This document shows, piece by piece, positions 1 to 11,654 of a stretch of DNA of 64,000 bases. Within the stretch, counting starts at the first letter, position 1. Each line of letters opens with the position of its first letter. The notes beneath the pieces are model-generated. The model searched no databases. It saw only the letters and a program-made list of their open reading frames with translations, and had not been told where the DNA came from. The stretch covers positions 456,441,217 to 456,505,216 of the forward strand of contig OY856186.1 of NCBI GenBank assembly GCA_963693315.1, read 5' to 3'. Origin of the DNA: Diogma glabrata (lineage: Eukaryota > Arthropoda > Insecta > Diptera > Cylindrotomidae). Position numbers and translations under genes: made by a program.

Positions 1-299
1 ATAATGAAACCACATCGACTAAGCGTCAATGGCGGATCGATTTAACAAAAATAAGAAATAATCTTTGCTGCTTTTTATTCATCCATGCTCTTAAAGTTCT
101 ATTTTTCGACTCTAAACTCTAATATTTAAGTTATTAATTCTAATCACAAAGAACACTGCACATTGATTTCCTTGTTCTATTAATTTAAAATAACAAACTA
201 TACAAAAGAATTTATGACTAATTACACTAAAACATAAATAGATATTTTTTATCTTTATTTTTATTGTATCACAGTCGAGAACATTAAAAAAAATTGAAT

Positions 300-822
300 T
301 CATTAATATGTTTATTTCTTTTTCTTTTTAATGATTGAATAATAATTGGTCGATCAACAATAAGTCGACTGAGAGAGCCTCTATACGTGGCTAGGCGTAT
401 TTATAGACAAAAAACTAACGAACGTTGGGGAATTACTTTTTTCCTTTCGTTAATTAATTATCTCCACTAAAAAAATGTCTTTACTAAAATTTGGTACTAA
501 AATGGGAAAACAATTATAAGCAGAAAAATTGACTATGAAACGATTGTAGGACATCTACATGGGAATAGCGCAAGTTATTATACAACTGTTCTATGCTAAT
601 TTCATAGCAACTAACGATCACAAATTGAACATAGGAAATTACAATGGGAAAATATTACACAACTGTTTTAGGATAATCTTTGTTGGTTACGGAAACTATT
701 GTAGATGGCAATTATGGTTTGAGCTCAAGAAAATATGGTGAAAGGAAAACCAAAACAATTATGAAAATTTCTGTTGAGGCAAATTTGATGTGTGAGGGAC
801 AGGGGTTTGAATTTCAATCATG
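300..822 (-). mobile_element. LTR-like promoter block, copy 1
   Basis: On the minus strand this block reads through repeated upstream modules into a TATAAATA box (398-405) and then an arthropod initiator-like TCAGTC (367-372) 35 bases later. The same layout recurs at 9.45-10.04, 27.58-28.27 and 35.60-35.87 kb, and the upstream modules alone recur at 42.0-42.5 kb. The upstream part carries two diverged copies of a module reading GAAATTTTCATAATTG, then ATTTTCTTGAGCTCAAACC, then CAGTTGTATAAT. The edge at ~822 is where similarity with the 27.58-kb copy begins; the other edge is uncertain. A retrotransposon LTR is the best explanation, but no gag/pol or primer-binding site is attached, so a promoter-bearing non-coding repeat remains possible. 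Confidence 0.5.
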
Positions 823-959
823 GAGTTTGAATTACCCTTCATAACATTTGTATGCTGTCTTTGATGGATGTATTTCAATATGGTGATATGATACAAACTT
901 TAGCAATCAAACTGGAAAGCAATCGAAATATTTTGTAGTCGTGGATAAAATAGCACCTT

Positions 960-1082
960 GAATTCTTATAGGATGATGGCAAATCTACACTGGGATGATT
1001 CCCTCCACTCGCTACGCTCGTTTCGGGAAACTTCGTGAAACCTCGTGAAGAATTGCCATCATTCTCAACTCATACAAGAATC
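960..1082. repeat. Short imperfect inverted repeat (hairpin)
   Basis: The outer words AATTCTTATAGGATGATGGC and GCCATCATTCTC...ATACAAGAAT are inverted copies flanking a GC-richer core with CACTCGCTACGCTCG. It looks like a small foldback element. The core word resembles the ends of the palindrome at 59.1-59.5 kb. Confidence 0.5.
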
Positions 1083-1221
1083 TACTATTTTTTAATAGCA
1101 AATAGTGAAAAGAAAAAGAAATAATATTGATTCTATTTTTCATATAGAGAAAATTCAATGTTAGTGTTGTTAAGTTGAGTTACAGCATCACATTTCCTAA
1201 ATAGAAAAGAAATTAGAATTC

Positions 1222-1715
1222 TAAGACTGAATCTAACAAAATATGGTTTGCAATTTATGATATTTTTTTCCACAAAATTGTCGATCGATCTAGTTTCGAA
1301 CCAATAAGAACTTTTTATTACACTTTAAAAAAGTATATCATTCTCATCAGGGTTAGCCGACTAGATACACTACCAAAAAAATTTTTCGTTATATAAACTA
1401 ATATTGGCCTACTACTCTAGCGAAGTAAGAAAACAAAGAACTTTCCTAAACATATGTTTATTAGATTCAGGTTTAGTCAATTTATTTGTCTAGTAGATCA
1501 CTATTGTTGTTATACTCTAACCAAGTTAGAATTGGATAACAAGCGAAAAATTTTTTTGGTAGTGTATCTAGTCAGCTAGCCCTGATGAGAATGATATACT
1601 TATTTAAAGTGTAATAAAAAGTTCTTATCGGTTCGAATCTAGATAGATCGACAATTTTGTGGATAGCAAAAAAATTTCATAAATTGCACAACATATTTTG
1701 TTAGATTCAGTCTTA
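1222..1715. mobile_element. MITE-like element with ~170-bp terminal inverted repeats
   Basis: The terminal arms (about 1222-1392 and 1542-1715) are inverted copies of one another, over 90% alike by eye. Both outer ends read TAAGACTGAATCTAACAAAA and both inner ends stop near ACTACCAAAAAAATTTTTCG. The ends are bounded by TA, which fits Tc1/mariner-type target duplication. The ~150-bp interior encodes nothing recognisable, so this is a non-autonomous DNA transposon. Confidence 0.8.
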
Positions 1716-2555
1716 TTATTCATGATGGGATAATTTCCATCAGAGTGATGTTATATCACAAATAATTCATTGAATTAATTGTAAATTAGAATACATTTAA
1801 TATTTAATTGTAAATAAATATATATGTTACTTAAAACTTTCTAGGGGCAACAGCTTAATATCTGTTTTTGCATTAGTTTCAAATACTGGTAGGCTATCTG
1901 TATCCATTGTTGATAATATTTCATGGGACCACGGCAAATTAGACTGAAATTGTCTGAAATTTCTCAGACTGAAATTGTCTGAACTGTTGGAGATGTTATT
2001 ATTTTTTGATTTTATAAAAAAGAAGAATAAAAGCATATTAGAAATTCAGTTTGTAAATTAGTTAAGAAAAGAAAAAGTAAACTTACCTGTAATATATTCA
2101 CTGTCACTTTTTGGATGTAAACAAACTTTGACATTTGTGGAAATGAGTTATGGTGGACCGAGATTTTACTCCATCTATTGTTGGACTCTTGAGCTATCCA
2201 GAATAACAAGCCATCTATCGGATAAAAAAATGTGCTGAATGGTCAAATTTTTTAAATACCGGATGAAGAGACAGCAAGAGTAAAAAAAGAGAAAATGCTT
2301 ATAATAGAATAGATATAAATATCGGTCGACCATAACATAAACTCTCTCTTCTTTTATTATTGTGACTTGGAAGTAATAAATTCCTATTTCTATTATGGCT
2401 AAATTAATGTAATTTAAAAAGTTTGGTTTGAAGTTTTAATGTAATTAATTTAATGAATAGAATGACAATGTGTGTTTAAAATTAAAAAGAAATTGTAATT
2501 ATTATTCAGAAAGTATTACTAATTGATCTATATTAGTAACAACATCCTCACAGCC
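1716..2555. other. AT-rich spacer
   Basis: No gene seen. The only local structure is a short direct repeat of GACTGAAATTGTCTGAA within 1943-1985. The short open frames here have no recognisable domains. Confidence 0.5.
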
Positions 2556-2559
2556 GCCA

Positions 2560-3035
2560 CCAAGAGATCAATATTGTGATTACTACTATGAGTGACGTTG
2601 AATAAGGAGAAATTATTTTTCTTCAACACGAATTTATGTATTATTGCTGATGTGATACTAGATTTTGATGATCATTATCGTTATTCATCTTCCTTATTAA
2701 CATTGATGCTGTCACCTGAGATGAATTTAATTATTTGAAGATAAATCTGTGTCTTATTACCGATGTCGGAATAAATATTAAGGATCATTACTGTCACTCA
2801 TCATCGTTGTTGTCAATTATGGAGTTGCCTAAGATGAATTAATCGATTCAACATAGATTTGGGTGTTGTTGCTGTTGTAAAATAATTAATGATCATATCT
2901 GTCAATCATCATTGTTATTTTTATCAGTGTTCGTATTTGAGAAGAATTAAATTGAGTCAACATATTGCTGCTGTTTTGAAAATAGTGATTAATGTTCATC
3001 GCTTTTATTCGTCATTGTTATTTTTGATGTAAAAA
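2560..3035. repeat. Degenerate ~110-bp tandem repeat, about four units
   Basis: Phrases such as GATCATTATCGTTATTCATC, GATCATTACTGTCACTCATC, GATCATATCTGTCAATCATC and GTTCATCGCTTTTATTCGTC recur every 105-115 bases, each preceded by a (T)TATTGCTGATGT-type word and followed by GTTATT/GTTGTT and GATGAATTAA-like sequence. The units are diverged, suggesting an old minisatellite. Confidence 0.65.
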
Positions 3036-3199
3036 CTTCTTTAGGCCCGTTATGAAATTTTGTATGGAGTGAAATTTGTATATTGGCGTCATCAAGTTTT
3101 ATATGCATTTCTAAAGAAGAAAAATATTTTTTTTAAATCATTTCTATCTATCTATATTTTTTAAATTAAATAATCTATCTATCATTTCTTAACGTTTCA

Positions 3200-3275
3200 A
3201 ATTGCGTTGGGAATATCGTGCTCGACTGATGTTCTGTAGGTAGTGAGTTCAATTCCTGGTGTGGTAAATATTTTT
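3200..3275 (+). pseudogene. Possible tRNA-like / SINE-head relic
   Basis: A GC-richer island contains GAGTTCAATTCC, a close match to the tRNA B-box consensus GGTTCRANNCC. Upstream lies GCTCGACTGATGTTCTGTAG, which resembles an anticodon arm region, and a weak A-box-like TTGCGTTGGGAATATCG. No acceptor stem can be paired, so this is at most a tRNA-derived relic. Confidence 0.3.
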
Positions 3276-6214
3276 TTACTGTTTGTTTTTAATTTTTATT
3301 AAATTCCATTAAAATTATTTATTTTTTATTCATGAATTCATAAAAATAATAAAAATTTCTTTGTACAAATTTTAAAAAAATTGATCTATAACGCAGTTTT
3401 TTAAAGTTATATTGCTACTGTCTTTTGCAATTTGCATTCGAGTCATCATGCCAAATAAATATTGAATATATATAAAATTGAAAGTATGTTTGTTTGTCCT
3501 TTATGCATTAATACAGTAATTATCATGAAAATTTGGGAAGTTGTTGTGTACACTTAATTTGCTTTTTATTTAACTATCGTTTTAAACGGTAGTTTGCTTT
3601 GATCAATGTTTTTTTCGCGGGACAACACACGTAGGGAAGTTTTATCATTGTTGTTCTGTTTTATTTATATATATTTTTTAACATTAGTTTGTAAGTTTAA
3701 ATAGTTAAGTTAGAGTACGATAGAGTGCCCTTATATAAGACCTTAGTGGTGTTTGAGGCACGCGCGATTTTGTTTATTTTAAATTTTCTTGTAAAAAGGT
3801 TGGTCAATAGAACCTTCCCTCGATCGAGTTAGCGACTGGATATATTAGCATGTGCGACCAACTGGTGGAACTTCACGGACAACCAGACATATCTTCTATT
3901 ACGATTTTTAACTTACAACTTTTAATCTGTTTAAGTTCATAGCTTAGAAACTCCTTTGCTTGAATTTACCTAGCTAAATAGTAGTAGAATTTTTTTATAG
4001 ATAGTTTTTGATAGAAGATAAATCAAATCATAACTCGCTAGCCAGCCACGAAAAATCATACTTATTACTTCGCCAAAATTGAAAATTGTGTGAAGTAATT
4101 CAAACTTTCGAACAACAAAATAGTCTTACATACCACAAATTTTATTTTTTCGTTATTTTCGACCATCCTAAATCTAAATAGCCAAAAAAATAAGTGTATG
4201 TCTGTTGGTGGGTGATTAATTGGGATTACAAAAACGCATGGGATCTTGATAAAAATAAGGTATATGTGTCGGGTTTACTTAGAAATGGGTTCGTTTCAAA
4301 ATTGGACAAAATGGCGATTGTCTTCCGAAGACCTGTTTATGTGGATTTTGAAATGAAACCCGATTCTTCTGTACCAAAGGAAATCTGACTAACCAATTGA
4401 ACTATTCAAATTTTTAACCCTTCTAATTTAATCTTTTCTAAAATTAAATTATATAAATTTCCATTCAAAATACCGAAAGTCTTTTCCAAATTTATCTCGT
4501 ATCGTATACAAAATTTGAATTACATAATTTTATAAGAATTGACTGCATTTATTTCAATAACAATAGAAAAAAATGTTCTCCCCTGTCTGAAGAGAATTAA
4601 ATAAAGAGAAGACAAAAAAATTTTCCACTCTAAAGACAGAAAAGGGTCTAATAAAGGATTTTAAAAAAATTGGAAAAGGGTTCATGAACAAAACAAAAAT
4701 TTTTATGTAATATAAGAACTTCAAATGATTATTGAATTTTCATTTTCACGTTCTTTGTTTTTTAACTTTAAGGGTTTTGAAAACGGATATATTTGATGTT
4801 TACATTTGAATACAAATTATTTGTTAGACACAACTTTACTTTGGATATAAACGAAAGAGATATACACCTACAACTAAGTCAACTCATCTTGTTTTAAGAA
4901 CCCTCTTATATAAAAATATAGCTAACCTTTTGTAATAATATTAATTGAATGGAAAGATTGGAGTGGGTGGGTAATAAAATTCTAAGATGATGATAATAAT
5001 GATGACGAAGAAATTTTCATTTGCATAACAATTATCCTGTCTGTGTAAATATTTGTATAAAAATACAAAAACAAATTTTTCTTCAGTATTGTTATGTATG
5101 TTTAAGTGTTTCACGAAACTACTACGCTCAGCTGTAAATTTTGTCTAATTACAGGAAAAATAGATAAACAAATTTTATAATCGAGTTCATTTTAAGTTAA
5201 TTTAATATTTAATTAGAATAGAGGAATGAGTAGGAAATGATCCAGGCAAATTGAATGTTATGAGTTGTTAGAAATAAATAATTGGTTGGGGAGCGATTTG
5301 TCAATAACATCATAAGCTAATACATCAACCTTATCTTTAAGTTATATCAAAAACGATCAATTTTATTATTATTATCTTAACAATTTAATCCATAATTGCC
5401 TTAACAATTTTTATGATAACAAAAAATAATCATTATAGAAAACTAATATATTTTTCCAAGCAAAAAAAAAAACTAATTCTATACCGAAACATAACAATAG
5501 AAGGAAAAACCCCAAAAATCTATATGCTTTGTTTATGAAATCAAAAGTAAAGAAAAAAGGATTGAGATTGGAAAATTGGATCATAATCAAAATCAAAACA
5601 ATTGATTTGAAGAATATGGAATCAGGGTTCATTCAATTGTTTAATTTAGATTTGTTCTGACATAAATGTGTCTTGATTTATTGAAGTGTTGAACATCAAG
5701 TTTTATATTCGGTAGTTTATGGCTCCAGGGTTTATGAAAAGTTGGTTCGCGTAACAACAGATTATTTGAATAATTCAAATAATTACAGAAGGATTGTTGC
5801 TAATTTTTGTAGAATGGTCAACCACAAACCACGTTACACATTCATTGAGAACATTAAAAATATGTGTTGAAAAGGTTTTAAATCCCTGCTTTATATTACC
5901 ACAATAAAATGTTGTTCAATGTTCATTTTTCCCATTTTTATTATAACATATCTTGATCTCAAACTTATTTCCAATCGTTTCGTTTATTGAATAAATTGAT
6001 ATTTTCTTGGTATAGTTTTTTTTTATGTTATTGTTTGGAATAAGAAAAGTCACTAAAACTGCAAAGAAAAAATTAGACAAACAACAATTGAGAAAATAGA
6101 ATTTCTTCTCAAATTCTTTGGTTTTCTTATTTTCTTTACAACTTTCGAATTTTATTTCAATGAACAAAGATTCATATTAATTCGGAGGAAAAGCTTTTAC
6201 CGTTTTTCTCTAAG
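3276..6214. other. AT-rich DNA without recognised genes
   Basis: Nothing codes recognisably. About 3540-3900 is less AT-rich, with a TATATAAG box near 3733 and a TGGTGGAACTTCACGG word near 3872. This could be part of an old LTR, but no second copy exists here. The short frames around 4194-4388 and 5411-6167 are low-complexity and unrecognised. Confidence 0.4.
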
Positions 6215-6800
6215 TTTTATGCAATAACAACAACACATACAAACGTTTTAAGACTAAGATCTCACAATAATATGCGTTCTGGTGTTGACGCAATTTTGTA
6301 TATTATGTTGTTATCAAAACGGTTTTAAAGTCAAAAATAAAAATAAATAGCAAACTTTTAAAAAAATTGCACGAACAAAACTTAAATTGTTTTGCTAATA
6401 ATCCAGCAGCCAAATTCTGTAACTGTGAAGCGGTGAAGTGATAAAAATTTCTTCGTTTCTTTTCATTAAAAAACTTATCACTTCACCGCTTCACAATTAC
6501 AGAATTTGGCTGCAGGTATTGGCATATTACTTGATTATTAACGAACTGCCTTCCTCAATAGTTAAAGCCGATATATAGAGGTATATAAAGGCTCGTTTCT
6601 TCGAGCAAATAATAGTGGGCAAATAATGAGGGTGCTAACGTTGACTGAATACTGTTCATCTACTACCATTAAGATATCACTTTGACTAATGATATTACAC
6701 TGCTTTTGCCAAAATTAATAGCAGAGACTGGAATATGCGGGCTTGTCACACCTGTAGATCAAAAATTACATATCAACAAAAACTTAACCCTCCATGCGAT
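6215..6800 (-). mobile_element. Internally deleted LINE derivative, copy 1
   Basis: Read on the minus strand, this begins at ATCGCATGGAGGG, runs through a conserved non-coding head (TGTGACAAGCCCGCATATTC; GATATCTTAATGG; GACTGAATACTG; CTCGAAGAAACGAGCC) and ends with a LINE 3' tail (CAGAACGCATATTATTGTGA; CTTAAAACG; GTATGTGTTGTTG). The second copy at 10284-10970 has the same order and a comparable head-to-tail join. The tail matches the 3' end of the LINE at 53.36-53.96 kb. There is no coding sequence, so movement would need enzymes from a full LINE. A 108-bp hairpin (6406-6513) interrupts it. Confidence 0.7.
6406..6513. mobile_element. 108-bp hairpin insertion
   Basis: The two ~39-nt arms begin GCAGCCAAATTCTGTAACTG and end with the inverted copy (one clear mismatch: AACTG versus AATTG), around a ~28-nt AT-rich loop. 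The related repeat at 10.6 kb reads straight through this position (CCAGC joined to CAATGGCAT) without it, so the hairpin is an insertion. It is too small to encode anything. Confidence 0.8.
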
Positions 6801-7495
6801 AAAGAGATGAATAGGTTTCTTACGGTGATTGAAAATAATTTGGAGGTTACAAGTTTAAAATGAGTTATTGAATAATTTGTTGACTCATGGTTTTTGGAAA
6901 AAAATCACCCACAAAATATAGTCTTTGTTATTTGTTTCAACATAATAAATGATTCATTGTTTCTATTTGCATGATAAAGTTTTCATATAAAACTTTTCCC
7001 AGAATTTAATCAATAATAAAAAAACTCCAATCATGATAATCACGTTTTCTACAAAACAATTTTCATTTGTTTATAAATATAAATATTTCCATTTTCATAA
7101 ATATAGTAAATATACATATATATACTATTATACATCAGTATGTATTTAAATTTATTTTTGACGTCAAATTGACGGACGGCTTTCCTATAACAACAACAAA
7201 AGTACGTTAAATTTTTGTAAAATAAAATATTACTTCTATTATTATTACTGTTTCTGTTGTTGCAGATAGTAATCAAAATAAGCCGATAAATATCAAAAAG
7301 TTTTTGTTTTGGCCTTCATGACTTTATGCAAATATTGTTCTATATATTCAATAATTGCTAGAAGCAACAATAGTAAGGTAATAAATAATTGAGAAGGTGA
7401 TCAAACATCGTGACGGCAGTTGGAAGGCTTAATATTAGTTTTTAAGCTATTTCTGTAATTATTCAAAAAAAAAATATTTAAACTTCTGCTGTAAT
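6801..7495. other. AT-rich spacer
   Basis: No gene or repeat recognised. The 75-residue frame at 7049-7276 is Asn/Tyr/Ile-rich low-complexity translation of AT-rich DNA. Confidence 0.5.
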
Positions 7496-7900
7496 GATTA
7501 ACAACGAAGAGGCTTAGCAGGTCGCGTACCTAGCGAGATTATTTTTTTGCCCCAGACTAGCGGCAGCCTATGGGATCGAGAGAAGAATACCTGCTACTCC
7601 AGCACAAATAACTGAAATGTACGCGTAGCATGAGATAATAACGGATGTAAGAGAGAAATACAAGTGAACTAAACAGACTCTGGCGACCCCTGTATGCGAA
7701 AGAACCACGATCACCATGTCCAACCCCATAATTTTAATTCAGTTACACACTCGTACACTTCACCCAATCCCACACATACACGCCATCCATATCCCCATAC
7801 ACTCACGCTTGCATACACACTCATACACCTACATACATACGCACCGTCATCCATGTCCCCAGGCATTCACGTATACATATACACATACAGTCGTCTTTCA
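7496..7900 (+). mobile_element. tRNA-type SINE with CA-rich tail, copy 1
   Basis: The head carries GGCTTAGCAGGTCGCGTACC, which fits the RNA polymerase III A box (TRGCNNAGYNGG in better copies). About 55 bases on, a B-box-like GGGATCGAGAGAAG follows. The body (CCAGCACAAATAACTGAA; GTACGCGTA; CTCTGGCGACCCC; CGATCACCATG; CAACCCCATAATTTTAAT) is shared with four other copies at 11.6, 29.4, 38.8 and 45.4 kb. The 3' end grades into a degenerate CACA/CATACA tail. The open frames at 7694-8000 are just translations of that tail. Confidence 0.75.
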
Positions 7901-7959
7901 TACCAAAAAAAAAACTTCGACATCCATTGTGATACAAAAAAACAACAAAACTACCACCA

Positions 7960-8800
7960 ATAGAAATAGTGGGGATAATAAAAAAAATTTACTGGTTTGA
8001 GAGTTTGGCCCAACCATTATGCAATATGTTATAATATTTCTTCTTCTTTGTTAACTTTATAATTTAGTGTAAAATTGCATTACGATTCACGTAATCACCT
8101 TAATTGTACTCTTTTTTTTCTAGTTCTCCGTAACGAAAGTTATTCCTTATCTAATTGCTATGAAAATCTCTCACTGTTAATTTGACATCAACTGTGGAAC
8201 TTACGTACGTTTGCCACACCCCGTTTCACCGATGAATAATACTGTTAGAAAGTTTTCCAGACAATACAATATATGATTTCGAAGAAACTTTGAAGAAACT
8301 AAACGTGGTTTATAGGGAGACGATCACGTGGAATTAGGAATGTCCAAGAATAGCGTGAGATAAGGATAAAAGCTGTCATGTTATTCTCAGTTGATGGAGC
8401 GTCTCTGATTGATGCCAAAGAATCGTCATTCGGTTTCTGGATCTTAGGTTTACAGATGTTGAGTTCATAACGCATTCCAGTTCTACGAGACTATTTATAT
8501 TCCACTGAACTATATTATAAAACACAATGTTGGAATTCTCATAATTTGATTAGATTCAATATTTAACCCTTTTTACACCTTTTTAATGCGGTTTAACAAG
8601 AAATTAAAATTTAAGTAATCATATTGATATATTTCGGGTGTAAATTTTTCTACAAATAAAATTGGTATAAATTTTGACACTCATATTGACTCACCTCATG
8701 GTTAATCCAGGACCCACTTTTCCCTCTGGTTGGCTCAATCAATTATCCTTCCATCCAGCTCCTTAAAGGTGGAGGACCAATCGACGATAGGTTGACATAT
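7960..8800. other. AT-rich spacer
   Basis: No gene or clear repeat is seen. Confidence 0.4.
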
Positions 8801-8822
8801 ATAACGTTGGTCAGTTATAATA

Positions 8823-9077
8823 GTGGTGAATAGTAAGAATGCAGTAGGACGTCGAATGAATGTAATAACGTACCCGCCATGGATTCGAGCACTGGTGGTA
8901 GATTATATACTAGCCGATGTTGAAAGGGTATGCAGTGGTAAAGCAAATGCTGAGCAGATGTGTATCCACCGTGTAACACCCCACTTATACGGTCGTAGGT
9001 GGACGCCGAGCAACTGTACAAGTTTGAAAGTTGTGCTTTCCTCCAATTTGCAGGTTAGTGAACAAAAATCAAGTTGA
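8823..9077 (+). CDS. Unrecognised 84-codon frame in a GC-richer island
   Basis: The DNA from about 8700 to 9080 is markedly less AT-rich than its surroundings, and the plus-strand frame runs 84 codons from a GTG-like context at 8823 without Asn/Lys/Ile bias. The predicted product has paired cysteines and basic patches but matches no family I recognise. A minus-strand frame (8903-9139) overlaps it, so coding direction is not settled. CAGGTTAGTG near its end could be a splice donor, making this a possible host exon. It could equally be a fragment of an unknown repeat. Confidence 0.25.
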   Translation: MVNSKNAVGRRMNVITYPPWIRALVVDYILADVERVCSGKANAEQMCIHRVTPHLYGRRWTPSNCTSLKVVLSSNLQVSEQKSS

Positions 9078-9440
9078 CAACACTTAGAACTTGTGTGAGA
9101 CTTGGCTCCTTCAAATCTTCGGTACACGTACAAGTACATACGATTTTTTTTCTTTTATTTCTTTGGTTTTTTCGTGTATTTTATTTATTTTCAATATATT
9201 AATATCAAGGCATTGTTTAGTACAATGTATGTTTTTAATTAATTAAATCGTAAAATGCACTAAATTAGCTAGAATGTAACACACAAACGAGTCAGCCCGA
9301 TTAACAAAATTTATTAATTAACAATTTAGTTATTCTTATATTATCCGAATTATTTTGATTTAGAGCTAATAGTAAGAGGATAATTTATCTACGACAGTAA
9401 ACACACAAAAAAAATAATAAATAATAAAAAAAATTTGCTA
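9078..9440. other. AT-rich stretch next to LTR-like copy 2
   Basis: No gene. On the minus strand this lies downstream of the promoter block at 9.45 kb and may be its transcribed leader, but no shared leader sequence could be confirmed with the other copies. Confidence 0.3.
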
Positions 9441-9454
9441 TACGTCGAATCCAA

Positions 9455-10040
9455 TCGAAAAAATTCGACTAAGAGAGCGAGGCTAGCTGTCATCTACCAT
9501 TTATATGCGGTCAATAACGAATCGATAAGGTAGTTTCTTGGGGAAATTTTATTTTCGTTATATCGTTAGTTATTATACCCATTAAGGAGTAGGACTGCTA
9601 GTTTGTAATAGAAATTGGAAAAGATTTTAAGAAATGAAACATTGTTTACGAAACAATGAAACGAATTATATATGTAAATAGCGCGTTTACGGATTAATGA
9701 TAATACACAACCGTTTTCTGACAACTTTACAGCGATTAATGATTATAAATTAAACATAGGAAATTACACTGGAAAAATATTACTAATTGATAGACGATTG
9801 TAGGACATCTACCTGAAAGTAGCGGAAGTACGAATACAAATTGAGCAAAGGAAATTACATTGGAGAAATATTACACAACTATTTTTCTGATTATTAATTT
9901 TTGTGGCGGAAACCATAGTAAATGATGACCATGGACTGAGTATAAGACTATGCGTACAGGACAGAATGAAAAACGACTATGAAAATTTACGGGAATGCAA
10001 ATTTGATGCGTATGAGGAAATAGTGCATGTCTAAATCAGG
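9455..10040 (-). mobile_element. LTR-like promoter block, copy 2
   Basis: The minus strand has TATAAATG (9498-9505) and TTAGTC (9467-9472), again 35 bases apart as in copy 1. The upstream modules (GAAATTTACGGGAATGC-type reading on the plus strand; CGATTGTAGGACATCTAC; AATTACATTGG) match copy 1 in order. Two tandem versions of the module with AACATAGGAAATTACA are present. No coding sequence is attached. Confidence 0.5.
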
Positions 10041-10204
10041 GAATTTATATAACTGGTTCATCGATCACCAGGCTACGACATAACATAATCAGTTATTTGC
10101 TGCTACTACAAAACAGGTATAACCAAATATTAATACTAATGGCACAAAACCAATATTTCTAATCTAAAACTTAAATAGTGCTCGGCCCATCAATATATTA
10201 AAAA

Positions 10205-11640
10205 GTAGAAACCTAAAGTTTTGTGTCAAGGAGTCGATTTTTATAACGAACCCTATTGGTGAGAGTACAACGTGTTTTTCGCATTTTTTTTTTTTTTTTT
10301 AATAAAATGTGATGTGTAGTAGGCATTACAATATGTGTCACAACAACACATAAAAATCTTTTAAGACCAAGGTCCCACAACAACATGCGTTCTAAGGATG
10401 TTAATGGACACAAATCTGTTTTTTTTTGTTTTTTTTTAATATTTTTTTGTTAAATAATGGATAACTAAACCATAAATCCTATCACATATAAAATATGACA
10501 TAGGCCAATATTTCGTGATAGGATAGGGAAAATAAAAATAAAATAAGAGATAAAAAGCAAATTTGTTTTACAAATTTGCAGGAACAAAACTAAAATTGGT
10601 TTGCCAATAGTCCAGCCAATGGCATAATCCCTGATTATGGGACGCAGTATATTTTTCAATGATTAATGCTCAGATATGTAGTTATATGAAGGCTCGTTTC
10701 ATCGAGCAAGCTACAGCGTTCCAGCACCAAGGAATATTCATTAGCTAAGATTGAGAGTGCTACCGTTGACTGAATACAGTTCATCCGCCAGCACCCCTAA
10801 GATATCACCTTGGCTAGTGATATCTCACTGCTATTGCCAGTGGTATGTGATATCTCACGTTAACTCATATGCCAATAGCAGGGACTGGAGTACGCGGGGT
10901 TGTCACACCCGTGGATCAAAAAAATAGAAAAAAATTAACAAATTAATAAAAACTGATCCCTCCATGCGATATCGATTATCTCGTAAACATTAATCATTAA
11001 TGGACCTAAAATTTGAGATGCTTATAAAACTAACCTATCCACACAAGATGTCCGGTTAAAAAATAAATAAAGTTGTTTTCGTTTGTTTTACGAGGTACGA
11101 TGTGAAGCCTTTGAGAAAATACATTTTTTTATTAAGACGAGTATCATATGAAATGCCTCCCTCCACTTCAGTGTTCCTTAAAAGTATATTTTGAAATTTG
11201 ACACCATTTTTTGTTTAATTTTGAATAATGACGTTTTCTTTATGCGGTTTATTGCCTCGATTAACTCCAACCCTACTTGATCGAAAATTTTAAAATATAT
11301 TTGGAATAAAAGAAAAATTAATACGTTTTTAATGAAAAATATAGAAAAGAGTCATATACTCATAATTATATTTATTAAGGGGGTGAGAATGATAAGGGGT
11401 AAAAACATCATTTTAAACCAGGTCACGTGAGGTTTCATTTGAAAGAGCACCTAATTTAAGAAACATTGCAAATATTTTTTAAAATTTAAAACGAATAGTT
11501 TTTGAATTATTGTCAAAAAAGTGCAACCAGAAGTTGATCCGCAAGAAAAATTTGAAAAAATTCACAGAGACAGGAAATTTGATAAACTCTGAACGAAAAT
11601 TATTGCGAACTCTCAAATAATTATATTTCTGTGTTTTTAG
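10205..11640 (-). repeat. Dispersed repeat split by a LINE-derivative insertion
   Basis: The outer parts (10205-10283 and 10971-11640) match, inverted, the sequence at about 61.7-62.45 kb: GAACCCTATTGGTGAGAGTA, CGATTATCTC, GTCCATTAATG-type words, ATATAATTATGAG-type words, and a segment with GACAATAATTCAAAAACTATTC and CACAGAGACAGGAAATTTG. The match is collinear once the insertion at 10284-10970 is removed, so the repeat was in place first. Confidence 0.7.
10284..10970 (-). mobile_element. Internally deleted LINE derivative, copy 2
   Basis: This is the clearest copy. On the minus strand it starts ATCGCATGGAGGGATCAG, has a ~550-bp non-coding head with GTGTGACAACCCCGCGTACT and GATATCTTAGGGGTGCTGGC, passes a purine-rich joint near 10435, and finishes with the LINE tail (CTTAGAACGC; TTGTTGTGGGACC; GGTCTTAAAAG; GTGTTGTTGTGACACATA) and poly(A) (T17 on the plus strand, 10284-10300). 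The tail matches the last codons and 3' UTR of the LINE at 53.36-53.96 kb. The poly(A) implies retrotransposition. Confidence 0.75.
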
Positions 11641-11654
11641 GGAGTTGGAGTGTG

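Noticed and set aside
3540..3900. Possible LTR with TATATAAG box and a TGGTGGAACTTCACGG primer-site-like word
   Set aside because: No second copy, no defined ends and no adjoining gag/pol.
7694..8000. His/Thr/Pro-rich open frames of 89 and 94 codons
   Set aside because: They are translations of the CA-rich SINE tail in two frames.
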